DNA of 64,000 nt from Urechis unicinctus (Eukaryota; Annelida; Polychaeta; Xenopneusta; Urechidae), in assembly GCA_034190875.2 (NCBI GenBank), contig CM067356.1:53461602-53525601 (forward strand), read 5' to 3'. Position 1 is the stretch's first letter. Each line of letters begins with the position of its first letter. A program made the position numbers and the translations under genes. Under the pieces are notes generated by a model, which saw only the letters and a program-made list of their open reading frames with translations, did no database searches and was not told the DNA's origin. Shown in pieces: positions 25,925 to 38,861 of this stretch.

Positions 25925-27010
25925 GCATTAAACTGCACTATGGTTCCAACCAACACAACATCATCCATAGTCCATCAATCGCTTAGAGCGCAAGCTTCAC
26001 GTACAATCAGTAAAGCAATTCCATCAAAGCAGCACAAAACCCTTGGAATGCCCCCTAGCGAGTTCAGTTTTCGTAACATTACTTTTATCTTATCGGGTGT
26101 TTTGATATCCAATCCCAAGTTCATATAAGTGACAATTACAGCCTAAGTCTAATTTTAAACAATTATCAACTTTCAATCCCACAAAGTTATAAAGAGTTTC
26201 AAATAAACCATCCTATGGAATATAATATATGCAAATGTTCGAGCATGTGGTTTCGATAAGGTAGCATGGATGGTTAAGCAGTCAATAAGCAGCTATGAAA
26301 GTTTCCCAGTTCCAGTTGGCATTTCCGGTTCCGTCTGTAAATTCTAGGTGGATTTCTATGGTAAAAATGTATGGCCAATAGAGTAATTAAGGAATATTTC
26401 GAAGACCAACGCTTAAGGAAGTCCGACTGTGCTTTTAACAGTGAACTTGACAGAAGGTCTATACATTGTCTATAAAACTCAATCCTTTGCCAATATCCAA
26501 AGCGACAGCTCCATAAAAGCAGGTGATTCTATCAGGGTTATGCTTTATGCGTACATTGAGCAGTTGTATAATATAGTGAGATCATTGTGACGGACGACCT
26601 TTTAGAATAATGGATGAATGCCTCTGATCAACTAAACTATCCCTCATGCTGTGAATTCCTGTAGCCTGTACACCTTATCGAAAGACACGTTACTACGATG
26701 ATTAAGTAACAAAATATTATCTTTTTGTAGCCAACGTCAGCTAAACGTCAGCTACAATGATAAACTGCCTCAGCATACTGAACTTTATTTTGATTTAATG
26801 CGAACTATGTTAAAGCTGCATGTTTAGTTTTTTCTCGCATAACAACCCAATTATTAAACACTTGAATAAACCTATTAGTGATGTTATAGATTATTCAGTG
26901 TCAATCATTGCATTTAAGTTTTAGACAAAGGAATTACATGAAAATGCGGTTAATACCAATATTTATTGGTGAAATCATTCAGAAGAGTTTTTAACAATTG
27001 TACATTTTGG
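25925..27010 (-). repeat. Dispersed repeat C, copy 2 (inverted relative to 11.2-12.2 kb)
   Basis: This is the reverse-complement partner of 11,200-12,210; landmarks are given in that entry. Similarity appears to begin near 25,925 and end near 27,010, with no shared flank beyond. The plus-strand open frame at 25,913-26,128 lies in the repeat and is not maintained in the other copy. Confidence 0.75.
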
Positions 27011-30000
27011 AGGTTATGAGGAACGCAACACACATTTACCAGGTTCTGTACAGTAACTGTATAGCATTGAAGGCAGAAGCTTTGAATAACGCTTGAAGAT
27101 GATGATGATGCGCTGGTGGTAATTTTAGGACGTAGGTTTGGGCGTCTGCATTTTAATCAATGTATATTATCAGATAAGCTGGGATTTTCCACCGGCGATT
27201 CCCCCTTTAACCCAGCACCGACATCAAACGTGATTCCGATACTAAATCGGCTGCAATGAACATCTTATGAACACTGATTTAACTGGGGAGTTTGTTTGCG
27301 CTTAATTAAGGCCCTGTAGTTCGGAGATTTATTGGTGCCCAAAAATAAAATATTATCTATTATTGACACAATGTGTGCAATATTTGACATAATGTACCCT
27401 TAGTAGATGCATAGTATTAAACATTAATGTTGCTGTCAATATGTATGTCGAGGAACTTTTATGGCAAAATGTGTACGCTTTGGTTAAAACGTCAGCACGC
27501 ATGAAATAACGATATTGTTTGTTCATTGCGTGTAAACCAATCAATCGGCAGTTTAGAATAGTACGCCAGTTATTCAGTTCCACCCAAGTCCCCTTGGCAA
27601 CTTGCTACGTTAATCATATATAATGCTCCTTGGGTACAAATATTGGATAAGTCAACGCCCGAGGGCTCCCGGAACCCCTGCTAGCACATCACATGGCAGG
27701 ATATCAGCTCTATTCCAGTCATAAAAGCAACCTCCAACTAAGCATCAAAGCTGATGCAATATAAAGGCATAAACCTACTCATTCAATAGAGAAGTTTTGC
27801 TCCCTACGTTTGGCCTAAGGTAATGCATGAATAACAGCGGATGGCCTATACAGATAGAGTTCTTATGGCATGGTGAAATGCTAAGCATGCAATAAAGATC
27901 GCAGTGTGGATCCTGGAAGGTGCTACATCTACACAAAAGTGACGTTATACATGGTGCAGGGACCATTTAAAGGCTCAGTAAAAGCTTCAGTCGCCTACAA
28001 AAGCTTAATGTATTTGTTCTAATATAATTTTTCTTAATATATGCTAGTTGTGTTTATCGATAGTAAACAAGCTGCATTATTTACATTGATTTAAATGCCG
28101 TGCTAGGGTACGCCGGCGACAAATGTGAATTGTGCATTACCATCACTAATAGATATGTTTTATAGACGTACAGATGGTCCAGGAGAGCAGGTTATTTATT
28201 TATTTTTTCTCATTTAAGGTAATGAATTTGACAGAGCCTTGATCGATATATATTGTAACTCCCGAACAATTGTAACAATTAAATCTACCTTGGAGAGCTG
28301 CAAGTACAGATACATCTCTTTATATATTTCACAATGATCCATAATGATCCATATCCCCCGAATTGTGCATCACAAAATAACGTCAACGAGCCGCCCTGAT
28401 TACGGATAATTGTCACATTAAGCCCTGAATCATGTACAGGTGGACATATTCATCCTGTGTGAACAACTGGTGCTCGTCAAGGAAGGCTTGTTTTATCTCA
28501 TTGATACGAGTGCTGTATAGACCAAGGCATGTTATTTGTGTAGGATCTTGTTATATAGGTGCTGTCCAACAAACCAACTGAGCAGATGTCGGACCACAAC
28601 AACAAGCTTACAAAGCTATACAATTGAATTGACTAATAAAACAAATACAAACGCTGTGTCGGGCACATGCGGTTTTAACATCACTTGAAATGGATCTGAA
28701 AACGTTTAAAGAGAAAGGTTAATGTGATAGACAAACATTGGTCCAATTTACGTGTGTTTGACCTACACTATGTTCTTAAACGTGTATTCCACGACGACAA
28801 ATCATCAATAAACGCATCACAATAGACCTAATGCTTTTACAATATTCTTCTTGATGCAGACCTAAATATATTTGATTTCCGTCAAGCAGCTCGTTTCTTT
28901 TTTTATGACATATATTATATTTATCAGAGGAAAAATAAAACTCGGCCAACACAATGTGTTCAATCACATGTTTACTACTGTTTCTTCACCGCGGCCATTA
29001 ACAAAAACCATCTCTAGCAATATTTTGCAATGAAATAACAACAACAAAGAGTACGGTCGCCCTAATCTAGGGTGCAAGATTGTTTGATTTCCATCACGAC
29101 CATCATACACGGGGAACATCATCGTCATGGTCATTATGCGTATAGAAATGTAGACATTTCATTTATGAGAGGCGCTGAGATGTCCCTCAAAAATAGCGAG
29201 TCTGAACGACTGCTTAAAGGAAGAGTTTGTAGAGTAAGTTGTGTCAGAAAGTAAACGAGCTAAGTCATAATGATACAAAGTATGTGAAATATAGCATAGA
29301 GCACACAGAGAAGATGGTACTGAACGCATCACTACTTAGACGATAGCGTTTAAGCACCATTACGTAATATGTATGCTGGTATTTTAAACAGTCATTGCAT
29401 AGGATTGACTATGATTTATCCCAATATATAAAACAATTAAGTAGACCAACGATAAACACATTCATTGAAAATGGCTAAGACGATGTGGATATGTTTCTAT
29501 AGATTTTCGCACACAGTAGCAAACACTTTCATCAATCATTATATGCCTCTGAGAACCCCATTAACTAGAATTATGTTGTCACTTTTTTAAAACGGGTAAT
29601 TGGAATGTGGTGGTAACAGACGTCTGGAGATCAATTTTTGGGGGTGGTAGAGCCGTCCAAAGAGATAAAAACAAGAGAGAACAATTTCCAGATATATAGC
29701 GTATATATATATTGGACACAAACATGAAGCAAAAGATATCTTGCGACAGAACCTGTGGCCACAGAATATGATAGATTTGTGTAAGCTGTCATACATATAT
29801 ATGTAAAGGACATGACATCGACTTTCATAATCGCAAAGCATGGATGGAAGACCAGCAGCAGTTTATTGTGGGCTTATACACGATTACATTGACGCATAAA
29901 AGGTTACTACCGTCATGATGCATGTCATATGTACAACACAATCCCTTATGGATATTGCAATAGAGGGGTACTTACGAATCTGTGGGATCTTGCAAAACCG

Positions 30001-31199
30001 TCAATGATGATGGGCTGTAATAACATTCCAAGACTTCACGCAAGCTCACCCATAACGTATGGGTTAGATTGCCAGTTTATTAATGCACAATGCCCCGTCT
30101 AGCCAGTTGTTCTGGGTCTGTAATTTATTCAAACCATCATTATTCAGTGTGAGATATTGGCTTGCATGGCCAGCGAGATGAATTAATCAGTCAGTGCCAT
30201 GACCTCCTAAGCGGTTTTGAGAGGCTGATTTACTATGCTTATACCTGGAACACCATGCATCAAAAGGATTAGAGCTTGGATTATGTCATAATAAAATTGT
30301 TCAATATTTTACAAAAAAGATGGAGACTGTGTATAACGTAAAGGTGATGAAATTTGTATGGAACAAATACATTGGCAATTTGGTACCAGATACATTCAAT
30401 CGATGATATGGTTTAATATAGTTTATAATGTATACGAAATGTTGAAGCTATATTGTACATACGACTTTCATATTTCGCAATTTATTCAACCAAAGTTTAG
30501 TTGTGGAAGTTAACCGTAACAGTCTGTGTAATGAAGATCAATGGCGAAATGTCCTGTGATCAAAGACTTACTATCGATTGATATCTGCTTTAAAAAAAGG
30601 CTAAATTTCTTTATATAAATGCAACTCTGCTGCGAAAGGTACAACAAAGCATTAAGACCGCGTAAATGTGGCTAATACATGGTAACGCTTAAATGTTCTA
30701 GAATACATTGGTTATGCTGGCGGCTCCAGTAAAGGCTACTATCTAGGATGCTTCTACAGTGCTGTGAGTGTCATGTGTATGTCGCTACGTGTCATTGGAA
30801 GCCCGATATATCTGAAAACAATGCAATCCACTAGTCCTTGCTGGGTGAAAGCGGCTATTCGAAGGACGCTACTTTTGTTCATCATTGGCCATTATAGAAG
30901 CAGTGTGCAATCCACGACTACATGATTGAGGTCGGAATATTGGTTATTGCCAGGAGAAGCAGAAGCCCAAACGCCACTGATTGATACTTAAATCACTTAG
31001 AAACATTCGGGTAGGATAGTCTCATTGACTTTGTCACGAAGACATTACAAACGTTTTGAAAATCATTTCGTGAACTTCACGCTGCGTCTCTATCATTTGA
31101 TAATGTTGTATTTCAACCAAAAGCATATTGTCCTATGCCCACTATTGGCGCTTTACTAGCAATTATCTGCAGTCATAACGCCTTGTCTTTTTTTCAATG
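27011..31199. other. Intergenic, nothing recognised
   Basis: No supported gene. Open frames of 60-84 codons are what chance gives in AT-rich DNA. Confidence 0.35.
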
Positions 31200-31510
31200 T
31201 AATCCGATCACAAGCCCGGGGGGGCGGGGACACTTGGCCTTATTCTGGATAGGGGTGTGCCGCGGGACCTCGAAAACCCGTACCCGTCGTACAAGGTCAA
31301 AATGGCCAAAAACAAGGTACTATGCAAATGTATAACCCGTCGTACAGATTGAAGCTGAAAAACATACCCCGTCGTACAAGTATGAGGTCAAAAAACCCGT
31401 CGTACAAGTCGAGAGGCCGAAAAAGCATACCCCGTCGCGCGGCATATATATACTACCTCTATACACTTAAGTGCCCCCCACCCCCCCCCCCCCCCCCCCG
31501 GGATCACAAG
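31200..31510 (+). repeat. Degenerate minisatellite (CCCGTCGTACAAG core) with G- and C-runs
   Basis: The core ACCCGTCGTACAAG or close variants recurs at about 31,283, 31,336, 31,366, 31,395 and 31,429, roughly every 30 bp after a first 50-60-bp spacing. A G-run (31,218-31,230) lies before it and a C-run of about 20 bases (31,478-31,499) after it. Both runs sit next to a GATCACAAG-like sequence, suggesting an ancient inverted flank. It is GC-rich against an AT-rich background. Confidence 0.75.
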
Positions 31511-33279
31511 ACGTTGATAAAGGTCCTCCCGCTTTCCAAACAGTCAGTTTTTTTCGGATCATTCAAAACTGGTTTGATGACTCTCTGAATTTTTACGTCT
31601 CCAAGTCCCAGTGTTGTTATTTTTCCGACATCAACAACTGTATTAAGCAAGGGTACCAGTTCAAATTGGCAATGCTTAAAACATGTTAGAAGTTTGTTAA
31701 CGGATGATCAATCCATGCCATGGAGATACTACAGCTCACACATGGATTTAGGCATGCCCTTCAAATAGATCAGCTTCAAGATATAGGGGAAACATGCTAG
31801 CTAAAGTTATTTATAGCTGGATGGCTGTTTCGCCAAGAATTCAAGGAATCACTGCTGTGACTCATACCGATCATACAGCCTCGTCATGGGAGAAATATCA
31901 AATTGAGGCCAGTTTAGAGTAATGGATAAGAATCTACTTACAACGTTAACATAACGCTTCATATTTTTCTAAACTCATCCAACGGCAATTGTGTATGTTC
32001 GCGGATTGTCGCTGGAGAGGCCAGGACACAGTTGTTCTCACTGTTAAATCCTGCACAAAAATTAGTTGCGAATATTTGTAACTATGCAAGCATGTGTTTA
32101 TCATGCAATCCTATAATGCAAGAGAGAATAACGATTGCATTCTTCCATCATGTAAACCAACAATTGAGCTTATTCTACCTCGTGATTGTTATTCGACATT
32201 TGCTTCTGGGTTGTAGTGAGATATTTTTAGGACTACTTTATATCAGTATGTCACACTGAATTATTTCCAGGCAAAACTGAACGCGTCCACGCCGACCATT
32301 TATGTAGCTGTAGTTATTGACGATAAACTTGGACCAACAAGTTTAAATCAAGCCCGAAATTGGATTGTCGATGATTGACTATACTATGCCAATAATGAAA
32401 TTGCTCTCGAAGAGGAAGTGAATAAACAAACACGCCAAATGAAAATATTAAGACGTTGTTTTATAAAAGTAAACATAGTTCACATGGAGGCGTCTTACCT
32501 GAGTAGAAAACACATCATTACGTTGCAACGAAATCACAATAAAAACTTAGTAAGACCTACGTCATTTACATAATAACTTGAATGTCTCACCAGATTATAA
32601 TACCAAAAAGTAGTTGTTTTGCGTAAGTTTTGTGCATAATGTAGTTCTCATACCAATCCATCGATATTTCCAAGAATTTCTGTTAAATTCACTTAATTAT
32701 TTTTATACCCATAGGAAATTATGCCTTTAAAAGCTCGTGATCATAACAAAGTCATCGAAGAATAAGTGGGCGACATTAGCTTTTGATATGATTATCTGCT
32801 TTACAATCGTAAGCTATTTTTTCATCTCCACCTTTCTTGCCAAATAAGTGACTGAATATGTCATAGGCGTCCCTGATATTGTAAACTCACTGACCCTTCA
32901 ACAGTGCACAAATGCTTGTTTATTTTAATTCCTTTATTTTTTATGTTATTGTGGAAAACACAATCAAAACGGCAATTAACTAAGCAAAAATATTATATTC
33001 GTTCTTTGTCTGAGTTAATTAATACATGCCTAAGCATAAATAGACATGCCGAAATGTTAATCACATTCACGCATTACTCTATGGTGGGCTTTGTATGGCT
33101 ATGAGTTAAGGAGTATATATTGTACTCCATTTTAGATCTATGTATCTTGAGCTTATCTCACCATTCAGCAAAGCTACGCAATCGCAGATGCGACACTTAA
33201 GTAACTAAGCATCTCTTAGGCGTAACGCACTGCGATTTATCTCAATATATTTATTTTCTTCGTAGTCAAGTGAGCATAG
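31511..33279. other. Intergenic, nothing recognised
   Basis: No supported gene or repeat partner. Confidence 0.35.
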
Positions 33280-34340
33280 GAGCCTCTGCGATAGCCGGAA
33301 GGAATTATGCTTCTTGTGGCATTTATGCTTTGTGAGGTGCGCGCAATTTGCATGATCCTGTAATTCTACTTTCCAATCAGCTACGACACGTTACATATCC
33401 CCTGAATAGGGCATCTCATTGCCAACTATTCTCAAATTAGGCCCTGAATTATGGAAGGCCGGGGATTATTTATCCTGCTTTAACAGTTGCTGGTGTTTAT
33501 GTTAGACGTGAGATGTTGTAGGGATTTTGCCTACAACAATCGATCACCGAGTATGCATTGATACAATGGAAACTCACAAAAACACCACCCTGCGGGACAA
33601 GTATGTAATAGCTTCTGATTAAATCGGTGAGTTTTTTTTTGTGATTAAACGAAGCCCTGTTGTTTGTAGGGTCAGTGGTGTCAGAAAGCCATGTTCAGTG
33701 GCTGCAATACTGAGCACGAAGCGATAATAAAAGAGAGTGTTTGGCTGGTTAGTATCCACGCCATTATGTGAATACAGAAAAGGCATAAACGATTTATTAG
33801 ACCAACGTCGCCAGCAAAAAATAACTGGTTAGCCTGTGGATATATCTTTATGAAGAATGATCGTGTGGTATCAAAACAAAAAGGATGGGATGATGCATGG
33901 AAACGCTAGGTGTAATCGCATTCACGTTGTTTAATAACACTCCTAATGCTTAACAGATTAACACCCACTGTGTCTGAGTGTCATTGATATACGTTAGGTA
34001 GTTAATAAAAATCTATACATAGCCAATTGAAGTGTGTGATCTATGTGCTGCAAATTTAGCCATCACCTATATAGGATTTCTGGAGTGGAGCAGCGTTAAA
34101 TTGGCTCAGCAGAGCAGGTCAATGTATAATTAGAATTATACCACGAGTAACATTTAATTTTTAAAAAATGGAAATATATCCATTTACGATGTTAAAAAAG
34201 ACGCGTGAAAAGGAAAGGACAATGAGATTCAAGATGTTGATGAGGACAATTATGACTACAATCATTTTTATAATTAGGTCGACGACGAAGATGATGATGA
34301 TGGTGATGATGATGATGATGATGATGATGAAAATATTTTT
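33280..34340 (+). repeat. Composite repeat block E, short internally deleted copy ending in (GAT)n
   Basis: 33,290-33,510 aligns with 16,490-16,650 and 44,285-44,440 (CTTTGTGAGGTGCG, TTAGGCCCTGA landmarks). 33,890-33,910 aligns with 18,390. 34,100-34,140 aligns with 18,670-18,715. It ends in GAT triplets at 34,290-34,332 like the other copies. It is much shorter than they are, so internal deletion is inferred. The CRE block is absent. Confidence 0.6.
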
Positions 34341-34423
34341 TGTTGAGTTGAAGATAATGACAATTAAGATAATGCTGACGACAAAAGGATGGTTATGTAG
34401 GTGGCTTAAATGGCGAGGGTGAC

Positions 34424-34530
34424 TTACGTATCATTTCACAAGGCCAATCCGCAACTGATTATGACGCCAGTGATACGTAAACCTCGTCACGCATTATAAA
34501 AAGGGCCGGTCTCTCTACTTACCAACACAC
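34424..34530 (+). promoter_or_regulatory. Orphan promoter-like cluster: two TTACGTA sites, CCAAT box, TATA box
   Basis: TTACGTA occurs at 34,424-34,430 and inverted as TACGTAA at 34,474-34,480, inside a larger imperfect inverted repeat. A CCAAT box is at 34,444-34,448 and TATAAAAAGG at 34,495-34,504. TATA-CCAAT spacing is about 50 bp, normal for a pol II core promoter starting near 34,530. TTACGTAA-like sites bind bZIP factors of the PAR/E4BP4 type. No ORF or exon was recognised downstream, so the transcript, if any, is unknown. Confidence 0.3.
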
Positions 34531-35990
34531 ACATCAGCATCAAGCAACCTATTGTTTACATGTTTTCATTTATTTAAAGCAAGCACGGGCCAAATACTAA
34601 GAAGCTAAGTTAAGACTATGTTGACTGGCCTATGGATAACGGGAGGATGACATAGTTCTCTTACTGCCATCATCACGAGAACATGGCATACAATGACGAG
34701 GTGTAAGAATTTTATTATTTTATCTCTAAAGACTTTGGTCTTGGGTGACAATATGATAAAAATCACACATGTGAGCTTCGTTAGGTCAACAATGTCACAT
34801 TGTTAGTTTACAGGCGTAACTGGTATATTACATAGAGACAAAAACATCAGGTGTTCATCTACCCCCAAATTACCTAAGACTTGACTTGATACATGCAAAA
34901 TCTGCTCTGGTGTGTCTCGATGGCTTGTCGACGATCCGGCCGCACCCAATCTGCACACATTTGAGGTTGTACTTTCATTTAGGCATGGTGTGCTCATAGA
35001 AAACCAGTAGGATATCAGTTATAAAAGATTCAAGACACTCTGAACCCTAACTGGAATCTCAAAAGTCAAGGTACATTATTACTACTGTGATAATGTTTTA
35101 CATTAAGGGGCATAAGTAGTATTCAGGAATACGCGACTTACATCGCAAAATCGTGATGGGGTCATAAAGACATCGAATTCTATAAATGCGTTAGACATCC
35201 ACCGTAAATACGATGTTTATTTAGCCAATCTATTTAATAAGTTCCGAGTTCCACGTACGCTACTTAACCTATAACAATAAGAACTGCACCTCTTTGTAAC
35301 ACCCAGACTGACTTCGTAAACTCACTCAGCCAGGAGGCAGCACTGCATGGCGAGCTACCAATAATAAGGCGGCGCCTTTCCTTCATTGAATTCACGTTCT
35401 TTGCCCCGACATGGCGCGCACGTTAACAAACAAGAGTGATGTGTAGATGCAACTGCTAAAATCTGTCCGACGGCATTTCATTATAAATTATCTAGTTGAT
35501 GCAGAAAAAACAAAACGTTATTTTCAGTAAGCCTTCGAGCGCAAAAGAGTCCGATAAGACTAAAGCGGAAGGCAGACGACAACTGCTGACTTACAGCCGA
35601 AGTCAGGGTGTTTAATCCGACACTTCCGGTTTTCCATCAATGATTAGTGTTGATCGTCTGTATCACTGTAGAAATATAATCTAAACCAACGAATAGCAGA
35701 TTATGATGGAAAGTATGCTATGGATTTACACCAACGAAAGGTGAAGAATAAAAGTAATCCTGAGATATTTTTGATCTCTCAAATTACGTAAATGAGTTTT
35801 TTCTAGTGGAGAAAAGTATTATGGTTTTGATTGGGGAGATTATGTGTTTCCGGTTGTGTTACAGATTACTTCGACGGTTCTGGTTTAGGATCCGTTGGTG
35901 GTCAATGGTTGTGTTTTTGGTTGAGCCCGTGGACTAGTTTGCTGCTATGTCACCGGTTGTATTGTGGTTATATTTTGGTCATGCTTGTTG
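34531..35990. other. Intergenic, nothing firmly recognised
   Basis: The minus frame at 34,803-34,997 (64 codons) has no family resemblance. The GT-rich plus strand from 35,830 leads into the 54-bp tandem repeat. Confidence 0.35.
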
Positions 35991-35999
35991 ATCTGTTGT

Positions 36000-36510
36000 T
36001 AGTGGGAGGTGATGTTGTGGCTATATTTGTGGTTTTGTTTGTTGTGCTGTTGGCTGTTGAAGTTGATGTTGAGACTATATTTGTGGCTATGGCTGCTGCG
36101 CTGTGGACTGTTGAGGTTGATGTTGTGGCTATATTTGCGGTGGTGGTTGTTGCAAGTGCGAATAGCCTTTTTTGTCTCAAGCATCAATATAAATTCCAAG
36201 TCAATAAATGTGATTAAAGGCCACGTGATATCATATAAAGTATTAGCAGAATAGTTTTGCATCACGGCAGAATTCAAATGTAAAAACAATGCCATGGTGG
36301 GTAACCAGCCAGCTAAATTATTTTCCTATAAGGAAAGCGATCAAATATAGAACATTGATGAGTCCAATACATGCCAAGTTCCCACATAGAACGTATAGAT
36401 ATAAATTAGTATGGAACCCGAATCTGTTCACAGTTGTTCTTAATGGGTGCAAGTAGGTGGTTATTGAATCGAAACTATAAAATGGCGTACACTAATTTCA
36501 CATTTAAGGT
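36000..36510 (+). repeat. Composite repeat blocks R/T, plus-strand copy with 54-bp tandem units
   Basis: The reverse complement of 3,480-4,020 aligns here: the 54-bp units at 36,009-36,155 (about 2.7 units), then AAGCATCAATAT, CCACGTGATATCAT, AATGCCATGGTGGGTAACCA and TTCCCACATAGAA landmarks. The hydrophobic 18-residue repeat frame is open here too (35,831-36,217, without ATG at its start), ending in a similar KHQY motif. Confidence 0.8.
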
Positions 36511-36655
36511 ACCTGGTGTTTTACCTGCTTTTCATTGTTTATGGAATGCAGACAATTAACGAAGGTGATGGCTTCAACCAATGTGGTCAAGTCAATAAAC
36601 CATAGACAGGCTTAATTGAGAGACAATTGTTGTAACGCCTTGCGCTAGCTATTAT

Positions 36656-36931
36656 TTGTTACACAGGGACAATCGATTGCTTCCTGAAGATACGATTGAA
36701 GTCTTCAAAGAACGGAAATTACATCCTCATCGCATCGCCGTGGGTGTCTTAAACACTTCCGGTCATATGGGAAAGCTCGCGTGCTCGGCAGCTGCGACCA
36801 ACGATGAAGGAGGTGAAGCTAGGTGTGTCGATATGTACGACAGAATATTGCTATTGTTTCCTAGCTTCAAGTCTATTGTTGGCTTTCTAAAATATCACTG
36901 TCAACCGAGGCACAAGAGGTCGTCAAATTGA
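36656..36931 (+). other. Unrecognised 91-codon open frame, GC-richer than surroundings
   Basis: The stretch follows an acceptor-like TTGTTACACAG at about 36,658-36,668 and ends at TGA. The translation is mixed and non-repetitive, includes HPHRIAVGVLNTSGHMGKL and ends basic. No family was recognised and no donor or ATG was found in the right place. It could be a terminal exon or an element relic. Confidence 0.15.
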
Positions 36932-37356
36932 AAATGGAGCCTTCGTTCTTTTTAATATATATTGACCAAAAGCGCTATTGTAAACGTATCATAACATCTC
37001 TTCGTCTATCTGCTTGTCTTATGTAACAACTTCAGTCAGCTGCCAGCTGTTAACTCCAGGTTAGGTATCTGCTGCATTTCTGTAATCTGGTTTATGGCAA
37101 TGGCGAATTCAATATTGGCAAAGCGAACAATCGGTAAGCAATTCCAAGAGTGATAATGCCTAATATTAACATTTCAGGGTCAATCAACAATTGCCGCACT
37201 ACTTTACAAATACTGACCGAGTTTTCTGAGAGAGTAGACATCTCTACCAGCCTATTGGCATCAGTCGTGTCTATTTCGTCATACACAACTCTACCATTGC
37301 GATAACACGTTTGGAATAAGATGCGAGTGGGGGGGAGGATGGCGGCATGGTGTATG

Positions 37357-37453
37357 AGTATTTGGCGAAGAATGTTATCGATCATCGTACATACACCAAG
37401 CTAATTGGTTTGCAAATGCATAATGAATGGGCATGAAATAACAATTTAGCTGG
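37357..37453 (+). repeat. Perfect 97-bp inverted repeat, left arm
   Basis: All 97 bases are identical to the reverse complement of 38,765-38,861. The arms are 1,311 bp apart. Both carry an open frame ending with a shared stop (YLAKNVIDHRTYTKLIGLQ, then MHNEWA). Sequence outside the arms does not match and no target-site duplication was seen. Confidence 0.95.
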
Positions 37454-38764
37454 AGATGCGACCAGCTTACGCCTACCCTATGGCGATATATGTTATTGTA
37501 TACTATGTTTATTGCCTTTTAAAAAACATGCTCTTCTTTTTACTGGCTACCAGCTAAATTGTATTGTATTATGTTGAAACTAGCGATTTTATCCCCAACC
37601 ATTGTAAATAAAGGAGCGATGTGTCAAACGATTCGAATGATACCGTACTTGTCTATTTGTATCCGCTTTAGTGACTCATATCTTACTTCATATATTAATG
37701 AAAAGCAAGAAACTAGCGATACCAATATTACCTTCAATAAGTAAAATAACTTCAGCCTGTTAAGCAGGATCTCGCTGGATTGAGCCAATGTACATGCCGT
37801 TTGTCTGAGGGGCGACGATGGCAGACAACGTCATTACCTGAGAGACATTACGACCTACGCATTCATTGAATGTGTTATTATAACAAAGCAATTGAATATT
37901 GAATATATATAATCGACAACAAGGTTATCTAATAGATAATACACTGAACAAATTCATCTTGAAAAGATAGACTTATTATTAAGAGCAATCTTTGCTTGGT
38001 TATCTTTCTTCTTAGTGCAATAATGTTATATTATCAAACATTCGTTACATTAACGTGTGGTGACATTAAGCATTATCGTACAATAAATATCCCAAACGAA
38101 GCAGATTTTGTGCATCAATTTAGATAGGAAGCCCATGTAAACGATCATGGATAAAGTTTTGTGGATAAACCTGATTCAGCAATCTAAAAATAAATTCAAT
38201 TTATACTTAAATCAATTTGGTTTTGCATTTGATATCATTCAGATAACCACCAAGGCGAAAATAACTTCTCCTTCGGAATCTGCACATGCATGATAGAACT
38301 ATCCATTGCATTGCTGTAAATGGCTAGAATAAACTAAGGAAAACTAACGGTGTTATTTGTTATGAAGATGACCATTCGTCTCAGCATTTTCCACACAAAT
38401 GCCTCCTTAGTCGCCTTCATTGGCCGTTGTGGCATAGTTTGATTTAAATAGCTTTATTTCAGCTAACGAGCTATAAGATCTTGAATTAACATCTTGAATT
38501 GAGAGCACCTACTTCGTATAGTGCCTTAATACGAAAACGTTATGTAAATGCACGACTCGAACATGAAATGGCGTGGTCTCGTGTGGAGATTAACAACTAT
38601 GCTACCAAAGACCACATGACAATCAGGAATGTTTCATGTGCTTGTGCTAATTTCATTTACTTACTAGGTCATTTTAGCTGATTTGCTGGTTTATTGACTT
38701 GGACGGATCGATATTGTGATGTTATATGACTTTGATAAGGCAAAATGGCTAGTAGGCCAATTTA

Positions 38765-38861
38765 CCAGCTAAATTGTTATTTCATGCCCATTCATTATGC
38801 ATTTGCAAACCAATTAGCTTGGTGTATGTACGATGATCGATAACATTCTTCGCCAAATACT
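38765..38861 (-). repeat. Perfect 97-bp inverted repeat, right arm
   Basis: Inverted partner of 37,357-37,453. Here the open frame extends upstream to an ATG at 38,967 on the minus strand, giving a 61-codon ORF (38,782-38,967) with no recognised family. The 13-base end CCAGCTAAATTGT recurs near 37,549. Confidence 0.95.
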
